Shown one piece after another: positions 11,293 to 21,034 of a DNA stretch of 64,000 bases; positions within the stretch are counted from its first letter, which is position 1; the number at the start of each line of letters is the position of its first letter. The notes under the pieces are model-generated. The model was not told the DNA's origin. It worked only from the letters and a program-made list of their open reading frames with translations, and did no database searches. The DNA is from Janibacter sp. A1S7. Its GTDB lineage: Bacteria > Actinomycetota > Actinomycetes > Actinomycetales > Dermatophilaceae. A program made the position numbers and the translations under genes. The stretch covers positions 2,542,001 through 2,606,000 of the forward strand of contig NZ_CP144913.1 in assembly GCF_037198315.1 (NCBI RefSeq), written 5' to 3'.

Positions 11293-13011
11293 TCAGGCGT
11301 GCGAGCTGCCCTCCTGCTCGAGGAGCTGCCGGTGCTTCTCCCGACGGACTTCCTGCTCCTGCGGGTCCGGCACCGGCAACGAGGCGATCAGTCGCTGGGT
11401 GTAGGGGTCCTGCGGGTCCTCGAGGACCTGCGTCCCGATGCCCTGCTCGACGAGCTCACCGCGGTAGAGCACACCGATGCGGTGCGCGAGCATGTCGACG
11501 ACCGCCAGGTCATGGCTGATGAAGAGGCAGGCGAAGCCGAACTGGGCCTGCAGCTCCTTGAACAACTCGAGCACCCTCGCCTGCACGGAGACGTCCAGCG
11601 CACTGGTCGGCTCGTCGGCGACGAGCAACCTGGGGTCCAGCGCGAGGGCCCTGGCCAGGCTGGCGCGCTGGCGCTGCCCGCCAGACAGCTCGTGCGGGTA
11701 GCGGTCGGCGTGGGCGCGGGTGAGCTGCACGGCCTCCAACAGCTCCGCCACACGCGCGCGCCGCTCGGAGGACTTCTGGTCGCTGCGGTGGACCGCGAGG
11801 GGCTCGGCGACACATTCCCCCACCGTGAGGTGGGGGTTGAACGACGCCGCCGGGTCCTGGAAGACGAAGCCGATCTGCTCCCGCAACGGCATGAAGGCCC
11901 GCTCACGGAAGTTCAGCATCTCGTGGTCGAGGACGCTCAGCGACCCCCCGGAGATCCGGTTCAGCCCGGCGATGGCCCGACCGATGGTCGTCTTGCCGGA
12001 CCCGGACTCCCCCACGAGTCCGAGCACCTCACCCTGGTGGATCTCGAAGGAGACACCGTCGACCGCGCGGAAGGCCTTCTGTCCCAGTCGCCCCGGGTAC
12101 TCGATCACCAGATCCTTGGCCCGCACCACGATCGGCTCGCGCAGCTGGGCGGCCAGCTCGTCCTCGGTCAGGGAGGCCGACACCGAATGGCGTCCCAGGT
12201 GCGGGACCGCCGCCAGCAGCTCCTGGGTGTACTCCTCGCGGGGGTTGGCGAAGAGCTCCTGCGCAGGCGCCTCCTCGACCAGCTCTCCCCGGTACATGAC
12301 GGCAACCCGGTCGGCGAGGTCGGCCACCACCCCCATGTTGTGGGTGATCAGGACGATGGACGAGCCGAAGCGGTCCCTCAGGTCGCGCAGCAGCTCGAGG
12401 ATCTCCGCCTGCACCGTGACGTCCAGCGCGGTCGTCGGCTCGTCAGCGATGATCAGGCCGGGGTTGAGGGCCAGCGCCATGGCGATCATGATGCGCTGCT
12501 TCTGCCCGCCGGAGAACTGGTGCGGGTAGTAGTCGATGCGGTTCTGGGCGTCGGGGATCCCGACGTCCGTCAGCGCCTTGATCGTCCGGTCGCGCGCCTG
12601 CTGCTTGCTCAGCGTGCGATCGTGCGCCCGCAGTCCCTCGATGATCTGCCAGCCGATCTTGTACACCGGGTTCAGCGCTGTCGACGGCTCCTGGAAGATC
12701 ATCGCGACATCCGTGCCGCGCAGCCGTCGCATCTCCTGCCGGGAGATGCTCAGCACGTCATGCCGGCCCACGAGGACCGCGCCCTCGCTGGTGGCTGTCT
12801 CGGCGAGCAGTCCGAGCACGCTGCGCGCTGTCACCGTCTTGCCCGAGCCCGACTCGCCGACGATCGCCAGCACCTCGCCGGGGGCCACGTCGAGGCTGAC
12901 GTCCTTGACCGCCTCGACCGGCCCCTGGTCGGTCGCGAAGGTGACCTGCAGGTTCTCGATGCGCAGCACCGGCTCGTCGGTGCCCGTGCTCGCAGGTGTG
13001 GTGGCGCTCAT
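11293..13011 (-). CDS. Fused dipeptide/oligopeptide ABC transporter ATPase (DppD-DppF)
   Basis: 572 residues with two complete ATPase domains: domain 1 (about 14-270) has GESGSGKT, FSGGQKQR and ADEPTTALD; domain 2 (about 300-550) has GESGSGKT, LSGGQRQR and ADEPTSALD. The oligopeptide-transporter C-terminal extension is present in both (YTQELLAAVP and YTQRLIASLPVPDP). One chain thus supplies both ATPases of a peptide importer. ATG 13011 overlaps the stop of the permease gene as ATGA, so it is translationally coupled. Nickel or other substrates cannot be excluded. Confidence 0.93.
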   Translation of the reverse strand: MSATTPASTGTDEPVLRIENLQVTFATDQGPVEAVKDVSLDVAPGEVLAIVGESGSGKTVTARSVLGLLAETATSEGAVLVGRHDVLSISRQEMRRLRGTDVAMIFQEPSTALNPVYKIGWQIIEGLRAHDRTLSKQQARDRTIKALTDVGIPDAQNRIDYYPHQFSGGQKQRIMIAMALALNPGLIIADEPTTALDVTVQAEILELLRDLRDRFGSSIVLITHNMGVVADLADRVAVMYRGELVEEAPAQELFANPREEYTQELLAAVPHLGRHSVSASLTEDELAAQLREPIVVRAKDLVIEYPGRLGQKAFRAVDGVSFEIHQGEVLGLVGESGSGKTTIGRAIAGLNRISGGSLSVLDHEMLNFRERAFMPLREQIGFVFQDPAASFNPHLTVGECVAEPLAVHRSDQKSSERRARVAELLEAVQLTRAHADRYPHELSGGQRQRASLARALALDPRLLVADEPTSALDVSVQARVLELFKELQAQFGFACLFISHDLAVVDMLAHRIGVLYRGELVEQGIGTQVLEDPQDPYTQRLIASLPVPDPQEQEVRREKHRQLLEQEGSSHA

Positions 13012-13991
13012 GCGGTGACCTTCTCGGACGGCTCGGTCTTCTTGCGGATCTTGGCACGCCGGCGGCCACGCAGACGCGGGTCGTTCAGGTCGTTCATGCT
13101 CTCGCCGACGAGGGTCACCCCGAGGACGGTCCAGACGATGGCCAGGCCGGGGAAGACACCGGTCCACCAGATCCCACTCGTCGTGTCGGACAGTGCCTTG
13201 TTCAGGTCGTATCCCCACTCGGAGGCGGCAGTGGGCTCGATGCCGAAGCCGAGGAAGCCCAGACCGGCAAGCGTGAGGATCGCCTCCGACGAGTTCAGGG
13301 TGAAGATCAGCGGGAGGGTCCGGGTGGCGTTGCGGTAGATGTGACGGAACATCACCCGTGGGGCCGGGGTCCCGATCACCCTCGCCGCGTCGACGAAGGC
13401 CTCCCCCTTCAGTCGGGTGGTCTCGGCTCGGATCACCCGGAAGTACTGCGGGATGAACACGACGGTGATCGAGCCGGCCGCCGCGAAGATGCCTCCCCAG
13501 CGGCTGGACTGGCCGCCGCTGATCGTGATCGCCAGAACGATCGCCAGCAACAGGGACGGGAGCGCGTAGATCGCGTCCGCCACGACGACGAGCACGCGGT
13601 CGACCCAGCCGCCGACGTACCCGGACACCAACCCCAGGGCCACCCCGATGAAGATCGAGAGGACCACCGCCACGACGATCACCTCGACTGCGGTCTGGGC
13701 GCCCCAGATGGTCCGGGAAAGCACGTCGTACCCGCCCACGGTCGTCCCCCATGGGTGTTCCGCAGAGGGTGGCTGCTGGGCGCCGAAGGCCCGGCCGTCC
13801 TCCTTCATCTGGGAGAAGCCGTAGGGCGCGATCAGCGGCGCGAAGAGGGCACAGACCAGGGTCACGATGCTCATGACCAGACCGGCGACGAGCATGCCCC
13901 GCTGCAGGCCGACGCTCTTCTTCAGGTGGGAGAGAATGGGCAGACGCCACAGCAGCGGCGGTCGCGAGGGTGCGGTGGTGGGTGCACTCAC
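13008..13991 (-). CDS. dppC: Peptide ABC transporter permease, DppC/OppC type
   Basis: 327 residues. About six membrane helices, with an N-terminal cytoplasmic stretch of 30 residues and the OppC_N-like first helix (GMLVAGLVMSIVTLVCALF). The binding-protein-dependent transport motif EAFVDAARVIGTPAPRVMFRHI is the EAA loop that contacts the ATPase. Start is GTG 13991, two bases after the dppB stop. It would form the channel heterodimer with DppB. Confidence 0.92.
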   Translation of the reverse strand: MSAPTTAPSRPPLLWRLPILSHLKKSVGLQRGMLVAGLVMSIVTLVCALFAPLIAPYGFSQMKEDGRAFGAQQPPSAEHPWGTTVGGYDVLSRTIWGAQTAVEVIVVAVVLSIFIGVALGLVSGYVGGWVDRVLVVVADAIYALPSLLLAIVLAITISGGQSSRWGGIFAAAGSITVVFIPQYFRVIRAETTRLKGEAFVDAARVIGTPAPRVMFRHIYRNATRTLPLIFTLNSSEAILTLAGLGFLGFGIEPTAASEWGYDLNKALSDTTSGIWWTGVFPGLAIVWTVLGVTLVGESMNDLNDPRLRGRRRAKIRKKTEPSEKVTA

Positions 13992-13993
13992 GA

Positions 13994-15094
13994 TCAGTAC
14001 CTCACTCTCGGGTCGATCAGCGCCGCCAGGACGTCGACGATGAAGTTGGTCACGGCGACGATGACCGCGAGCATGACCACGATGCCCTGGACGGCCACGA
14101 AGTCACGGGCCTGCAGGTACTCCGCCAGCTTGAAGCCCAGCCCCTGCCACCCGAAGGTCGTCTCGGTCAGGATCGCCCCGCCCAGCATGAGCGCGATCTG
14201 CATGCCCATGACGGTGATGATCGGCACCAGCGCCGGGCGGTAGGCGTGCTTGGTCACCAGACGACGCTCGCTGACACCCCGCGATCGGCCGGACTCGATG
14301 TAGTCCTGCCCGAGGGTGCCGATCATGTTGGTGCGGACCAGCCGCAGGAAGACACCGCCGACGAGCAGCCCCAGGGCGATCGCCGGCAGGACTGCGTGGG
14401 TGAGCACGTCCGTGACGATGTCGAGGTTGCCCAGTCGGAGTGCGTCGATGATGTAGATGTGCGTGGGCGCGGACACGCCCTGCAGGATCAGCTGGTTGCT
14501 GGATGTGACCCGTCCGGAGACGGGCAGCCAGTCCAGCCACACCGAGAACACCAACTTGAGCAGCAGCCCGGCGAAGAAGACCGGGGTGGCGTAGCCGAGG
14601 ATCGCCAGGACGCGCAGCCCGGCGTCCGTGCCGTGGTCACGACGGTAGGCGGCGAGCATCCCCAGAGGGATCCCGAGCACGAAGGCCACGATCAGTGCGT
14701 AGAAGACCAGCTCGAGCGTCGCCGTGCCGTACCGGGTCAGCAACTCGGTGACCTGGATGTTGTCACTGATCGTCGTGCCGAAGTCACCGCGCAGGATGCC
14801 GCCCAGGTAGTCGAGGTACTGGACGACGACCGGCCGGTCGTAGCCGGCCTCGTGGATGCGCTCGGCCAGCTGTTCCGGAGGGAGCCGCCCGCCGACCGAG
14901 GCCGTGATCGGGTCACCGGTCAGCCGCATCAGGATGAAGACGGTCGTGGTCAGGATGAACACCGTGGGGATGATCAGCAGGGCGCGGATCACGATGTACG
15001 TGCCGAGACCGATACCGGATTTCTTGGCCTTCGTCCCGCCGGTCGGCGGCGAGGGCTCACCCCGGGTCTCGACCTCGATGGATGCTGAAGTCAT
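13994..15094 (-). CDS. dppB: Peptide ABC transporter permease, DppB/OppB type
   Basis: 366 residues, six membrane helices. The N-terminal 25 residues are polar, then LLIIPTVFILTTTVFILMRL, the usual DppB first helix; SVGGRLPPEQLAERIHEAGYDRP is the family periplasmic loop. EAA-loop motif DYIESGRSRGVSERRLVTKHAYRPALVP. It lies 125 bases after dppA, with a 15-bp perfect hairpin in the gap, so it may be expressed less than dppA. Confidence 0.92.
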   Translation of the reverse strand: MTSASIEVETRGEPSPPTGGTKAKKSGIGLGTYIVIRALLIIPTVFILTTTVFILMRLTGDPITASVGGRLPPEQLAERIHEAGYDRPVVVQYLDYLGGILRGDFGTTISDNIQVTELLTRYGTATLELVFYALIVAFVLGIPLGMLAAYRRDHGTDAGLRVLAILGYATPVFFAGLLLKLVFSVWLDWLPVSGRVTSSNQLILQGVSAPTHIYIIDALRLGNLDIVTDVLTHAVLPAIALGLLVGGVFLRLVRTNMIGTLGQDYIESGRSRGVSERRLVTKHAYRPALVPIITVMGMQIALMLGGAILTETTFGWQGLGFKLAEYLQARDFVAVQGIVVMLAVIVAVTNFIVDVLAALIDPRVRY

Positions 15095-15174
15095 ACCTGC
15101 CTATTCGGTGCGCTGGGTTCGGTCCGGGTCCACGGCACACGGGTGGGACGTGGACGAGCGAAGGGAGACGCCGA

Positions 15175-15210
15175 CCGCCCCGGTGGCACTGCACGGTGCC
15201 ACCGGGGCGG
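15175..15210 (-). terminator. Strong hairpin between dppA and dppB
   Basis: CCGCCCCGGTGGCAC (15175-15189) pairs perfectly with GTGCCACCGGGGCGG (15196-15210) around a six-base loop. It starts ten bases after the dppA stop. In binding-protein operons such hairpins act as partial terminators or 3'-end protectors, giving more binding protein than permease; that role is inferred here. Confidence 0.7.
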
Positions 15211-15219
15211 GGCAACGAC

Positions 15220-16851
15220 CTACTTCTCGATGGTGGACATGTGCAACTTGAAGGACGGGTCGAGGATGATGCCCTTGACGTCCTTGCCCGCCACCGCAAC
15301 CTGGGCACCCTGGAGGAACGGCAGGGTGGGTAGCTGTTCCGCCACCTTCGTCTGCAGCTCACCGAGCAGCTTGTTGCGCTTGGCCTCGTCGGGCTCCGAA
15401 CGCTGCTCCTTGATCAACGAGTTGATCTCCTGGTCGTTGAAGTGCTGGGCGAGGAAGCTACCCGGGTTGAGGAAGAACGGCGTGAGGAAGTTGTCCGCGT
15501 CCGAGTAGTCGGGGTACCAGCCCAGCTGGTACACGGGGTACTCGTCATTGGTCCGGTCCTTGCCGTACTGGACCCACTCGGTCGACTGCAGGTCGACCTT
15601 GAACAGGTCGGTCCCCTCCAGCTGCGACTTGATCATCGCGTACTCCTCACCCGAGGACGAGCCGTAGTGGTCGGTGTTGTACTGCAGGTGAATCGTCACC
15701 GGGGTCTCGACCCCGGCATCCTTCAGGCGCTCTGCGGCACGCTCTGCGTCCGGACCGCCCTCACCGTCGCCGTACATCTTCTTCAACGGTTGGGTCTGCC
15801 CCTCGAAACCCTCCGGCACGAATGAGTACACCGGCTCGAAGGTGCCCTTGTAGACCTGCTTCGCAAGAGCCTCGCGGTCGAGCGAGTCGGCCATGGCCTG
15901 TCGCACGGCCAGGGCCTTCTGCGGGTCCGGGTCCTCGGTCTTCTTGCCGAACGGCATGGTGTTGAAGTTGTAGACCATGTACCGCAGCTCGCCGCCGGGA
16001 CCCTTGTGGATCTTCACGTCGTCGTTCTTCGACAGGTCCTCGATGTCCGTGGGACCGAGGGTGCGGTAGGCCATGTCGATGTTGCCATTGCCGATGTCCA
16101 GCTTGAGGTTGTTCGCGTCCGAGTAGTACTTGACGTTGACGGTCTTGGTCTTCGCGGCCGGGAGGATGCCGTCGTAGTCGTCGAAGGCCTTGTAGGACAC
16201 GAGGCTGTTCTTGTCGTAACTGTCGATCTGGTACGGCCCGGCGAAGGGGTTGGCGTCCACGATGTCGTTGTCCGACATGACCTCGGTCGGGGAGAAGACC
16301 TCCTCGTCGACGATGGGCGCCACCACGGATGTGAGCACTCCCGGCCAAGTCTGGTCGTAGGCGCCCTTCAGGTGGAAGACGACGGTCTGGTCGTCAGGCG
16401 CAGTCGTCTTGTTCAGGTTGCCCAGCAGCGAGGACGGCCCTTCGGGGTCGGCGATCTCGGTCTGCCGGTCGAAGGTGAACTTCACGTCCGAGGAGGTCAG
16501 GTCGTGACCGTTGGCGAAGGTCAGCCCCTCCTTCAGCTTGACGGTGAATTCCTTCGGCGAGGTGAACTCGGCGGAGGCGGCGATGTCCGGCTCGGGCACG
16601 GCCTCACCGGGTGCGGAGTTCATCAGGAAGGGGTACACCTGCTGCATCACGGCCGAGGAACCGTTGTCATAGGCCCCCGCGGGGTCCAGTGAGACGACCT
16701 TGTCGGTCGTGCCGATCGTGAGGGTGCCACCCGAGTCGCCGTCACCACCCGAGTCGCCATCGCCGCTCGTCGAGGAGGTGGTGCAGGCACTGATCGTCAT
16801 GGCCGAGGCCGCGACTGTCGCCGCGGCAATGCGCCACGTACGTGAGGACAT
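15220..16851 (-). CDS. dppA: Peptide-binding lipoprotein (SBP family 5)
   Basis: 543 residues. Lipoprotein signal with lipobox TISAC (Cys23), then a Ser/Gly/Asp-rich linker and the SBP_bac_5 fold: VVSLDPAGAYDN near the start, FTVKLKEGLTFANGHDLTSSDVKFTFDR, and RQAMADSLDREALAKQVYKG in the second lobe. It captures peptides outside the membrane for DppBC and the fused ATPase. ATG 16851 is preceded by AGAAAGG. It is first in the dpp gene row and has a leader with nested inverted repeats at 16874-16927. Substrate range (peptide or other) cannot be read from sequence. Confidence 0.92.
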   Translation of the reverse strand: MSSRTWRIAAATVAASAMTISACTTSSTSGDGDSGGDGDSGGTLTIGTTDKVVSLDPAGAYDNGSSAVMQQVYPFLMNSAPGEAVPEPDIAASAEFTSPKEFTVKLKEGLTFANGHDLTSSDVKFTFDRQTEIADPEGPSSLLGNLNKTTAPDDQTVVFHLKGAYDQTWPGVLTSVVAPIVDEEVFSPTEVMSDNDIVDANPFAGPYQIDSYDKNSLVSYKAFDDYDGILPAAKTKTVNVKYYSDANNLKLDIGNGNIDMAYRTLGPTDIEDLSKNDDVKIHKGPGGELRYMVYNFNTMPFGKKTEDPDPQKALAVRQAMADSLDREALAKQVYKGTFEPVYSFVPEGFEGQTQPLKKMYGDGEGGPDAERAAERLKDAGVETPVTIHLQYNTDHYGSSSGEEYAMIKSQLEGTDLFKVDLQSTEWVQYGKDRTNDEYPVYQLGWYPDYSDADNFLTPFFLNPGSFLAQHFNDQEINSLIKEQRSEPDEAKRNKLLGELQTKVAEQLPTLPFLQGAQVAVAGKDVKGIILDPSFKLHMSTIEK

Positions 16852-16873
16852 GGTGAACCTTTCTCTTCACTCC

Positions 16874-16927
16874 CTGACGGTGAGTGCGCCGTTGCGCCCG
16901 GTGCCGGAAAGGGCACCCGTCCGTCAG
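16874..16927 (-). promoter_or_regulatory. Nested inverted repeats in the dppA leader
   Basis: Outer arms CTGACGG (16874-16880) and CCGTCAG (16921-16927) enclose inner arms GGTGCC (16900-16905) and GGCACC (16912-16917). The structure lies 23-76 bases upstream of the dppA start codon and may control dppA; no match to a known riboswitch was recognised. Confidence 0.35.
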
Positions 16928-17003
16928 CGGGGCTGACCCTACCCCCGGAGCGGGGCCGATGTGGGAGAAGTCACCAAGGAATGATCAAGGTGTTATCTCG
17001 AGA

Positions 17004-17042
17004 TGCCCCCGGCGGGGCTCGAACCCCCACCGAAGGCGCCTC
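17004..17042 (-). pseudogene. tRNA 3'-end-like fragment
   Basis: Read on the minus strand this stretch has a possible class II variable arm (CGCCTTCGGTG), a T-loop GGTTCGAGCC and an acceptor 3' strand CGGGGGC followed by A, but no CCA. One T-stem pair is G-G, and the matching 5' acceptor GCCCCCG and a normal anticodon arm are absent in the next 90 bases. I read it as a tRNA remnant, perhaps left by recombination. It could also be a chance resemblance. Confidence 0.35.
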
Positions 17043-17100
17043 TTGGTCTGATGGAACACCGCCCGTCTTCCGGACGGTGGACGCGATGGACTGCATGGTG

Positions 17101-17400
17101 ATGGGCATGCCAGGACGAACGCGAAGGTGGACCGACCACGAGCTCGAGGCGGCCGTGTCCGCGTCGACTTCCTTGGCACGCTCCTACCGACTGAAGGTCC
17201 GGCTGATCCGCGAAGGGGTCTTCGACTGGAGCTGCAACACGTGCGGCGGGACGGAGTGGCTGGGCCAGCCCATCCCGCTCGAGCTCGAACGCCGGGATGG
17301 GAACCCCGGCAACGATCTGCTCGAGAGCCTGGAGCTACTCTGTCCCAACTGCCATGCTCGGACTCCGACGTATCGCAGTCGCAACCGCAAGCGGGCGTAG
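17101..17400 (+). CDS. Short, degenerate HNH-like protein
   Basis: About 99 residues if ATG 17101 is used; ATG 17086 and 17107 are also in frame and no ribosome site decides. RRWTDHELEAAVSASTSLA matches the N-terminal region of stand-alone actinobacterial HNH proteins, but the usual 40-60 residue middle is missing and the chain jumps to the zinc/HNH part: CNTCG, then LELERRDGNPGNDLLESLELLCPNCHARTPTYRSRN. Where active relatives have D-H in this block, this protein has E-R-R, so the first catalytic His is gone. The CxxC pairs remain. The last codons overlap the 5' end of tRNA-Leu, and its TAG stop is made of tRNA bases T8, A9, G10. Possibly decaying or repurposed. Confidence 0.6.
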   Translation: MGMPGRTRRWTDHELEAAVSASTSLARSYRLKVRLIREGVFDWSCNTCGGTEWLGQPIPLELERRDGNPGNDLLESLELLCPNCHARTPTYRSRNRKRA

Positions 17401-17470
17401 GCCAACTGGCGAGCCGGGGAACTTAAAATTCCTGTCGAACGTGTGGGTTCGAATCCCACCGCCCGCACCA
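17391..17470 (+). tRNA. tRNA-Leu(UAA)
   Basis: Acceptor GCGGGCG (17391-17397) pairs with CGCCCGC, and CCA is encoded. D-arm GGC/GCC, anticodon stem GGGAA/TTCCT, loop CTTAAAA (anticodon TAA), T-arm GTGGG/CCCAC around TTCGAAT. It would read UUA, a codon nearly absent here, as bldA tRNA does in Streptomyces. The variable region is only about nine bases (GTCGAACGT), short for a leucine tRNA. The first ten bases also encode the end of the upstream HNH-like protein. A small hairpin follows at 17508-17524. Confidence 0.85.
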
Positions 17471-17563
17471 CGGTCCTTCCAGGATCTCGGCGCCGCGGAC
17501 TACGCCACAGGCTGCAAGAGCCTGAGCAGTTGCGCACAATGCATCCGACGGGGCGTCAGCAGT

Positions 17564-18556
17564 TCAGCCGGTCGACTGCTGGTCCTCGGCCTCCGGCTCG
17601 TCCGGCACGACGATCGACAATGCGATGCCGTCGAGGATGTCCCGCTCGGATGTCGTGACGACCAGGTCGGGACCGTTTGCTCCACGAACTCGATCGAGGA
17701 GCTCGTACCAGATGAGCGCCCCGGCGCCGATGACGTCGACGCGGCCGGGGTGCATGAAGGGTTGTGCCGCGCGCTCGGCCCGGGTGCTGAGGATGAGGCG
17801 CTCGCAGGCTTCCATGTACTGCTCGACCGAGAGTTCGGCCAGATGGATGGCAGCCGGGTCGTAGGCGCTCAGGCCGAGCGCCTGCGCGGTGACGGTGGTG
17901 ACCGATCCGGCCAGTCCGATGACGGTGTTGACTCCGCCGAATCCCACGGCGGCCTCGGCCTGATCAAGTGCCTCGGCGATGTCGAAACGCGCTGCGTCGA
18001 TGACTTCCTGGGTCGGCGGGTCGGTGCGATGGTGACGCTCGGTCAGACGCACGCTCCCGATGTCCAGCGAGGTGCCCGCGACGACGTCCCGGGTCCCGCG
18101 CACGACCTCGGTGGAGCCCCCGCCGATGTCCACCACGAGGTAGGGCCCCTCGAAACCCTCGTCGGCCAGGGCGCCGGTCGCACCGATGAAGCCCAGCCGG
18201 GCCTCGTCCTCTCCGAGGATGACCTCGGGCGTGACGTCCAGCTCGCCGAACGCCTTTCGCACGCCGAGCACGAAGTCCTCGGAGTTGGTCGCGTCGCGGG
18301 TGGCCGACGTCGCGACGAGGCGTACGTTGCCCGCAGGAACCTGCTCGTGACGGCACTGTTCTGCGTACTCGCGGCACATGTCGAGGGTTCGGCCCAATGC
18401 CTGGTCATCCAGCCGGCCGGTGGTGTCGACGCCCTGACCGAGGCGGACGACCTCGACCCGACGGGCCACGTCGGTCAGGACATTCCGCTCCGTGTCGTGG
18501 TCGGCGATCAGCAGGCGGATCGAATTGGTCCCACAGTCGATTGCTGCGACTCTCAT
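17564..18556 (-). CDS. ppx: Exopolyphosphatase / Ppx-GppA family phosphatase
   Basis: 330 residues. RVAAIDCGTNSIRLLIAD is the first phosphate-binding loop of the ASKHA fold and VVDIGGGSTEVV the second; SATRDATNSEDF and GLAGSVTT are further family blocks. The length fits the short actinobacterial Ppx without the C-terminal HD domain. It should hydrolyse polyphosphate or pppGpp. ATG 18556 overlaps the DUF501 stop as TGATG. The neighbours (DUF501, FtsB-like, eno) are those of M. tuberculosis Rv1026. Confidence 0.92.
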   Translation of the reverse strand: MRVAAIDCGTNSIRLLIADHDTERNVLTDVARRVEVVRLGQGVDTTGRLDDQALGRTLDMCREYAEQCRHEQVPAGNVRLVATSATRDATNSEDFVLGVRKAFGELDVTPEVILGEDEARLGFIGATGALADEGFEGPYLVVDIGGGSTEVVRGTRDVVAGTSLDIGSVRLTERHHRTDPPTQEVIDAARFDIAEALDQAEAAVGFGGVNTVIGLAGSVTTVTAQALGLSAYDPAAIHLAELSVEQYMEACERLILSTRAERAAQPFMHPGRVDVIGAGALIWYELLDRVRGANGPDLVVTTSERDILDGIALSIVVPDEPEAEDQQSTG

Positions 18557-19089
18557 CAGTCGCTCCCTTCGTCCGTGCTGATGCACGGGCTGGCGCGCCA
18601 CCACTCGGGCAGCAGGTCAAGTGCCTCGTCGCCGAGGGGGTTGATCCCGGGACCGGCAGCCAAAGAGTGTGCCACGAGAACATGCAGACACTTCACACGC
18701 GTGGGCATTCCGCCGGCGGAGACCCCGTCGATCTCGGGCACCTCACCGAGTTCGGCCCGACGTGCCAGGTAGTCCTCGTGGGCGGCGCGGTGGCGCGCGG
18801 CCAAGCCCTCGTCCTCGAGCAGTCGCTGTGACATCTGTGCCATGAGCCCGGAGGACTCGAGCGTCGAGATCGCCCCCGTCAACCGCGGGCACGTGGCATA
18901 GAAACTCGTGGGGAAAGGAGTTCCGCCCGGAAGGCGCGGAGCCGTACGGACCACGGTCGGCCCCCCGCACGGACACCGGTGGGCGATGTCGACGGCACTG
19001 CGTGCCGGACGCCCGAGCTGCTCGTGGATGGTCTTCAGGTCCTCGGGGAGGACCCGCGCGAGGTCATTGCCCTGCTCGTCGCTCGTCAC
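18556..19089 (-). CDS. DUF501 family protein
   Basis: 177 residues from GTG 19089, which overlaps the FtsB-like gene stop as GTGA. Conserved features are CPCGGPTVVRTAPRL, GTPFPTSFYATCPRL, DGVSAGGMPTRVKCLHVLVAHSLAAG and PLGDEALDLL, which together identify DUF501. Several conserved Cys and His suggest a metal site, but no function is known. Always found between a FtsB/DivIC-like gene and ppx in actinobacteria that I can recall. Confidence 0.9.
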   Translation of the reverse strand: MTSDEQGNDLARVLPEDLKTIHEQLGRPARSAVDIAHRCPCGGPTVVRTAPRLPGGTPFPTSFYATCPRLTGAISTLESSGLMAQMSQRLLEDEGLAARHRAAHEDYLARRAELGEVPEIDGVSAGGMPTRVKCLHVLVAHSLAAGPGINPLGDEALDLLPEWWRASPCISTDEGSD

Positions 19090-19631
19090 TTGTCGTTCTC
19101 CGCCCTGTCGGCCGTGCTCGCCGAGTCGGCCATCTTCTCGTACCAGGGCTGGGTGTCGGACGACTGCACCGTCCCGGTCTCGGGGTCGATGTCCGCGATC
19201 GGCTTCTCGGGATCGACCACGGTGTAGGTCCGCTCGCCGGGGCGCACGAACTTCAGCCGCTTGCGGGCCTGGGCCTCGACGTACGCGTCCGTCTGCCACA
19301 GATCGCGTTCACGTTGCAGCTCGTCGACGTGGGCCTCCTGTGCCGCGACCTGCGAGTGCAGCTCGTCGAGACGTTGCTGCTGGTCGTACCAGGACTTACC
19401 CGTGGGCACGAGCATGAGGGCCAGCAGGGTCATCAACGACCCGAGGACCACCCATCGTCGGGTGGTCATCACCGGCCCACTGCGGGGCTCCCTGCGGGTG
19501 GGCCCGGAGCCGGAGCCACCGATGGGTCCACGAGCGGGGTACCGGCGCGGACTGGTGCGCGCCGGGGGTCGCCGCGTCGCGCTCTGCACACCGACGCGTG
19601 CAGAGCGGCGACGAGGAGTCCCGGCCATCAT
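19086..19631 (-). CDS. FtsB/DivIC-like septum formation initiator
   Basis: 181 residues (an ATG immediately after the first is equally possible). A basic N-terminus of about 55 residues, one membrane helix (WVVLGSLMTLLALMLVPTG, about 60-78), then a coiled coil (QQQRLDELHSQVAAQEAHVDELQRERDLWQ) and the family motif VEAQARKRLKFVRPGE. Members join FtsL and FtsQ in the division complex. It ends in a polar tail. Located eight bases downstream of eno, as in mycobacteria (Rv1024). Confidence 0.87.
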   Translation of the reverse strand: MMAGTPRRRSARVGVQSATRRPPARTSPRRYPARGPIGGSGSGPTRREPRSGPVMTTRRWVVLGSLMTLLALMLVPTGKSWYDQQQRLDELHSQVAAQEAHVDELQRERDLWQTDAYVEAQARKRLKFVRPGERTYTVVDPEKPIADIDPETGTVQSSDTQPWYEKMADSASTADRAENDK

Positions 19632-19639
19632 CAGCTGGG

Positions 19640-21034
<1,395 letters not shown>

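Noticed and set aside
17004-17042. tmRNA 3' end on the minus strand
   Set aside because: The T-loop fits a tRNA-like end, but there is no CCA, no CATCTCC-type acceptor and no tag frame; treated as a tRNA remnant.
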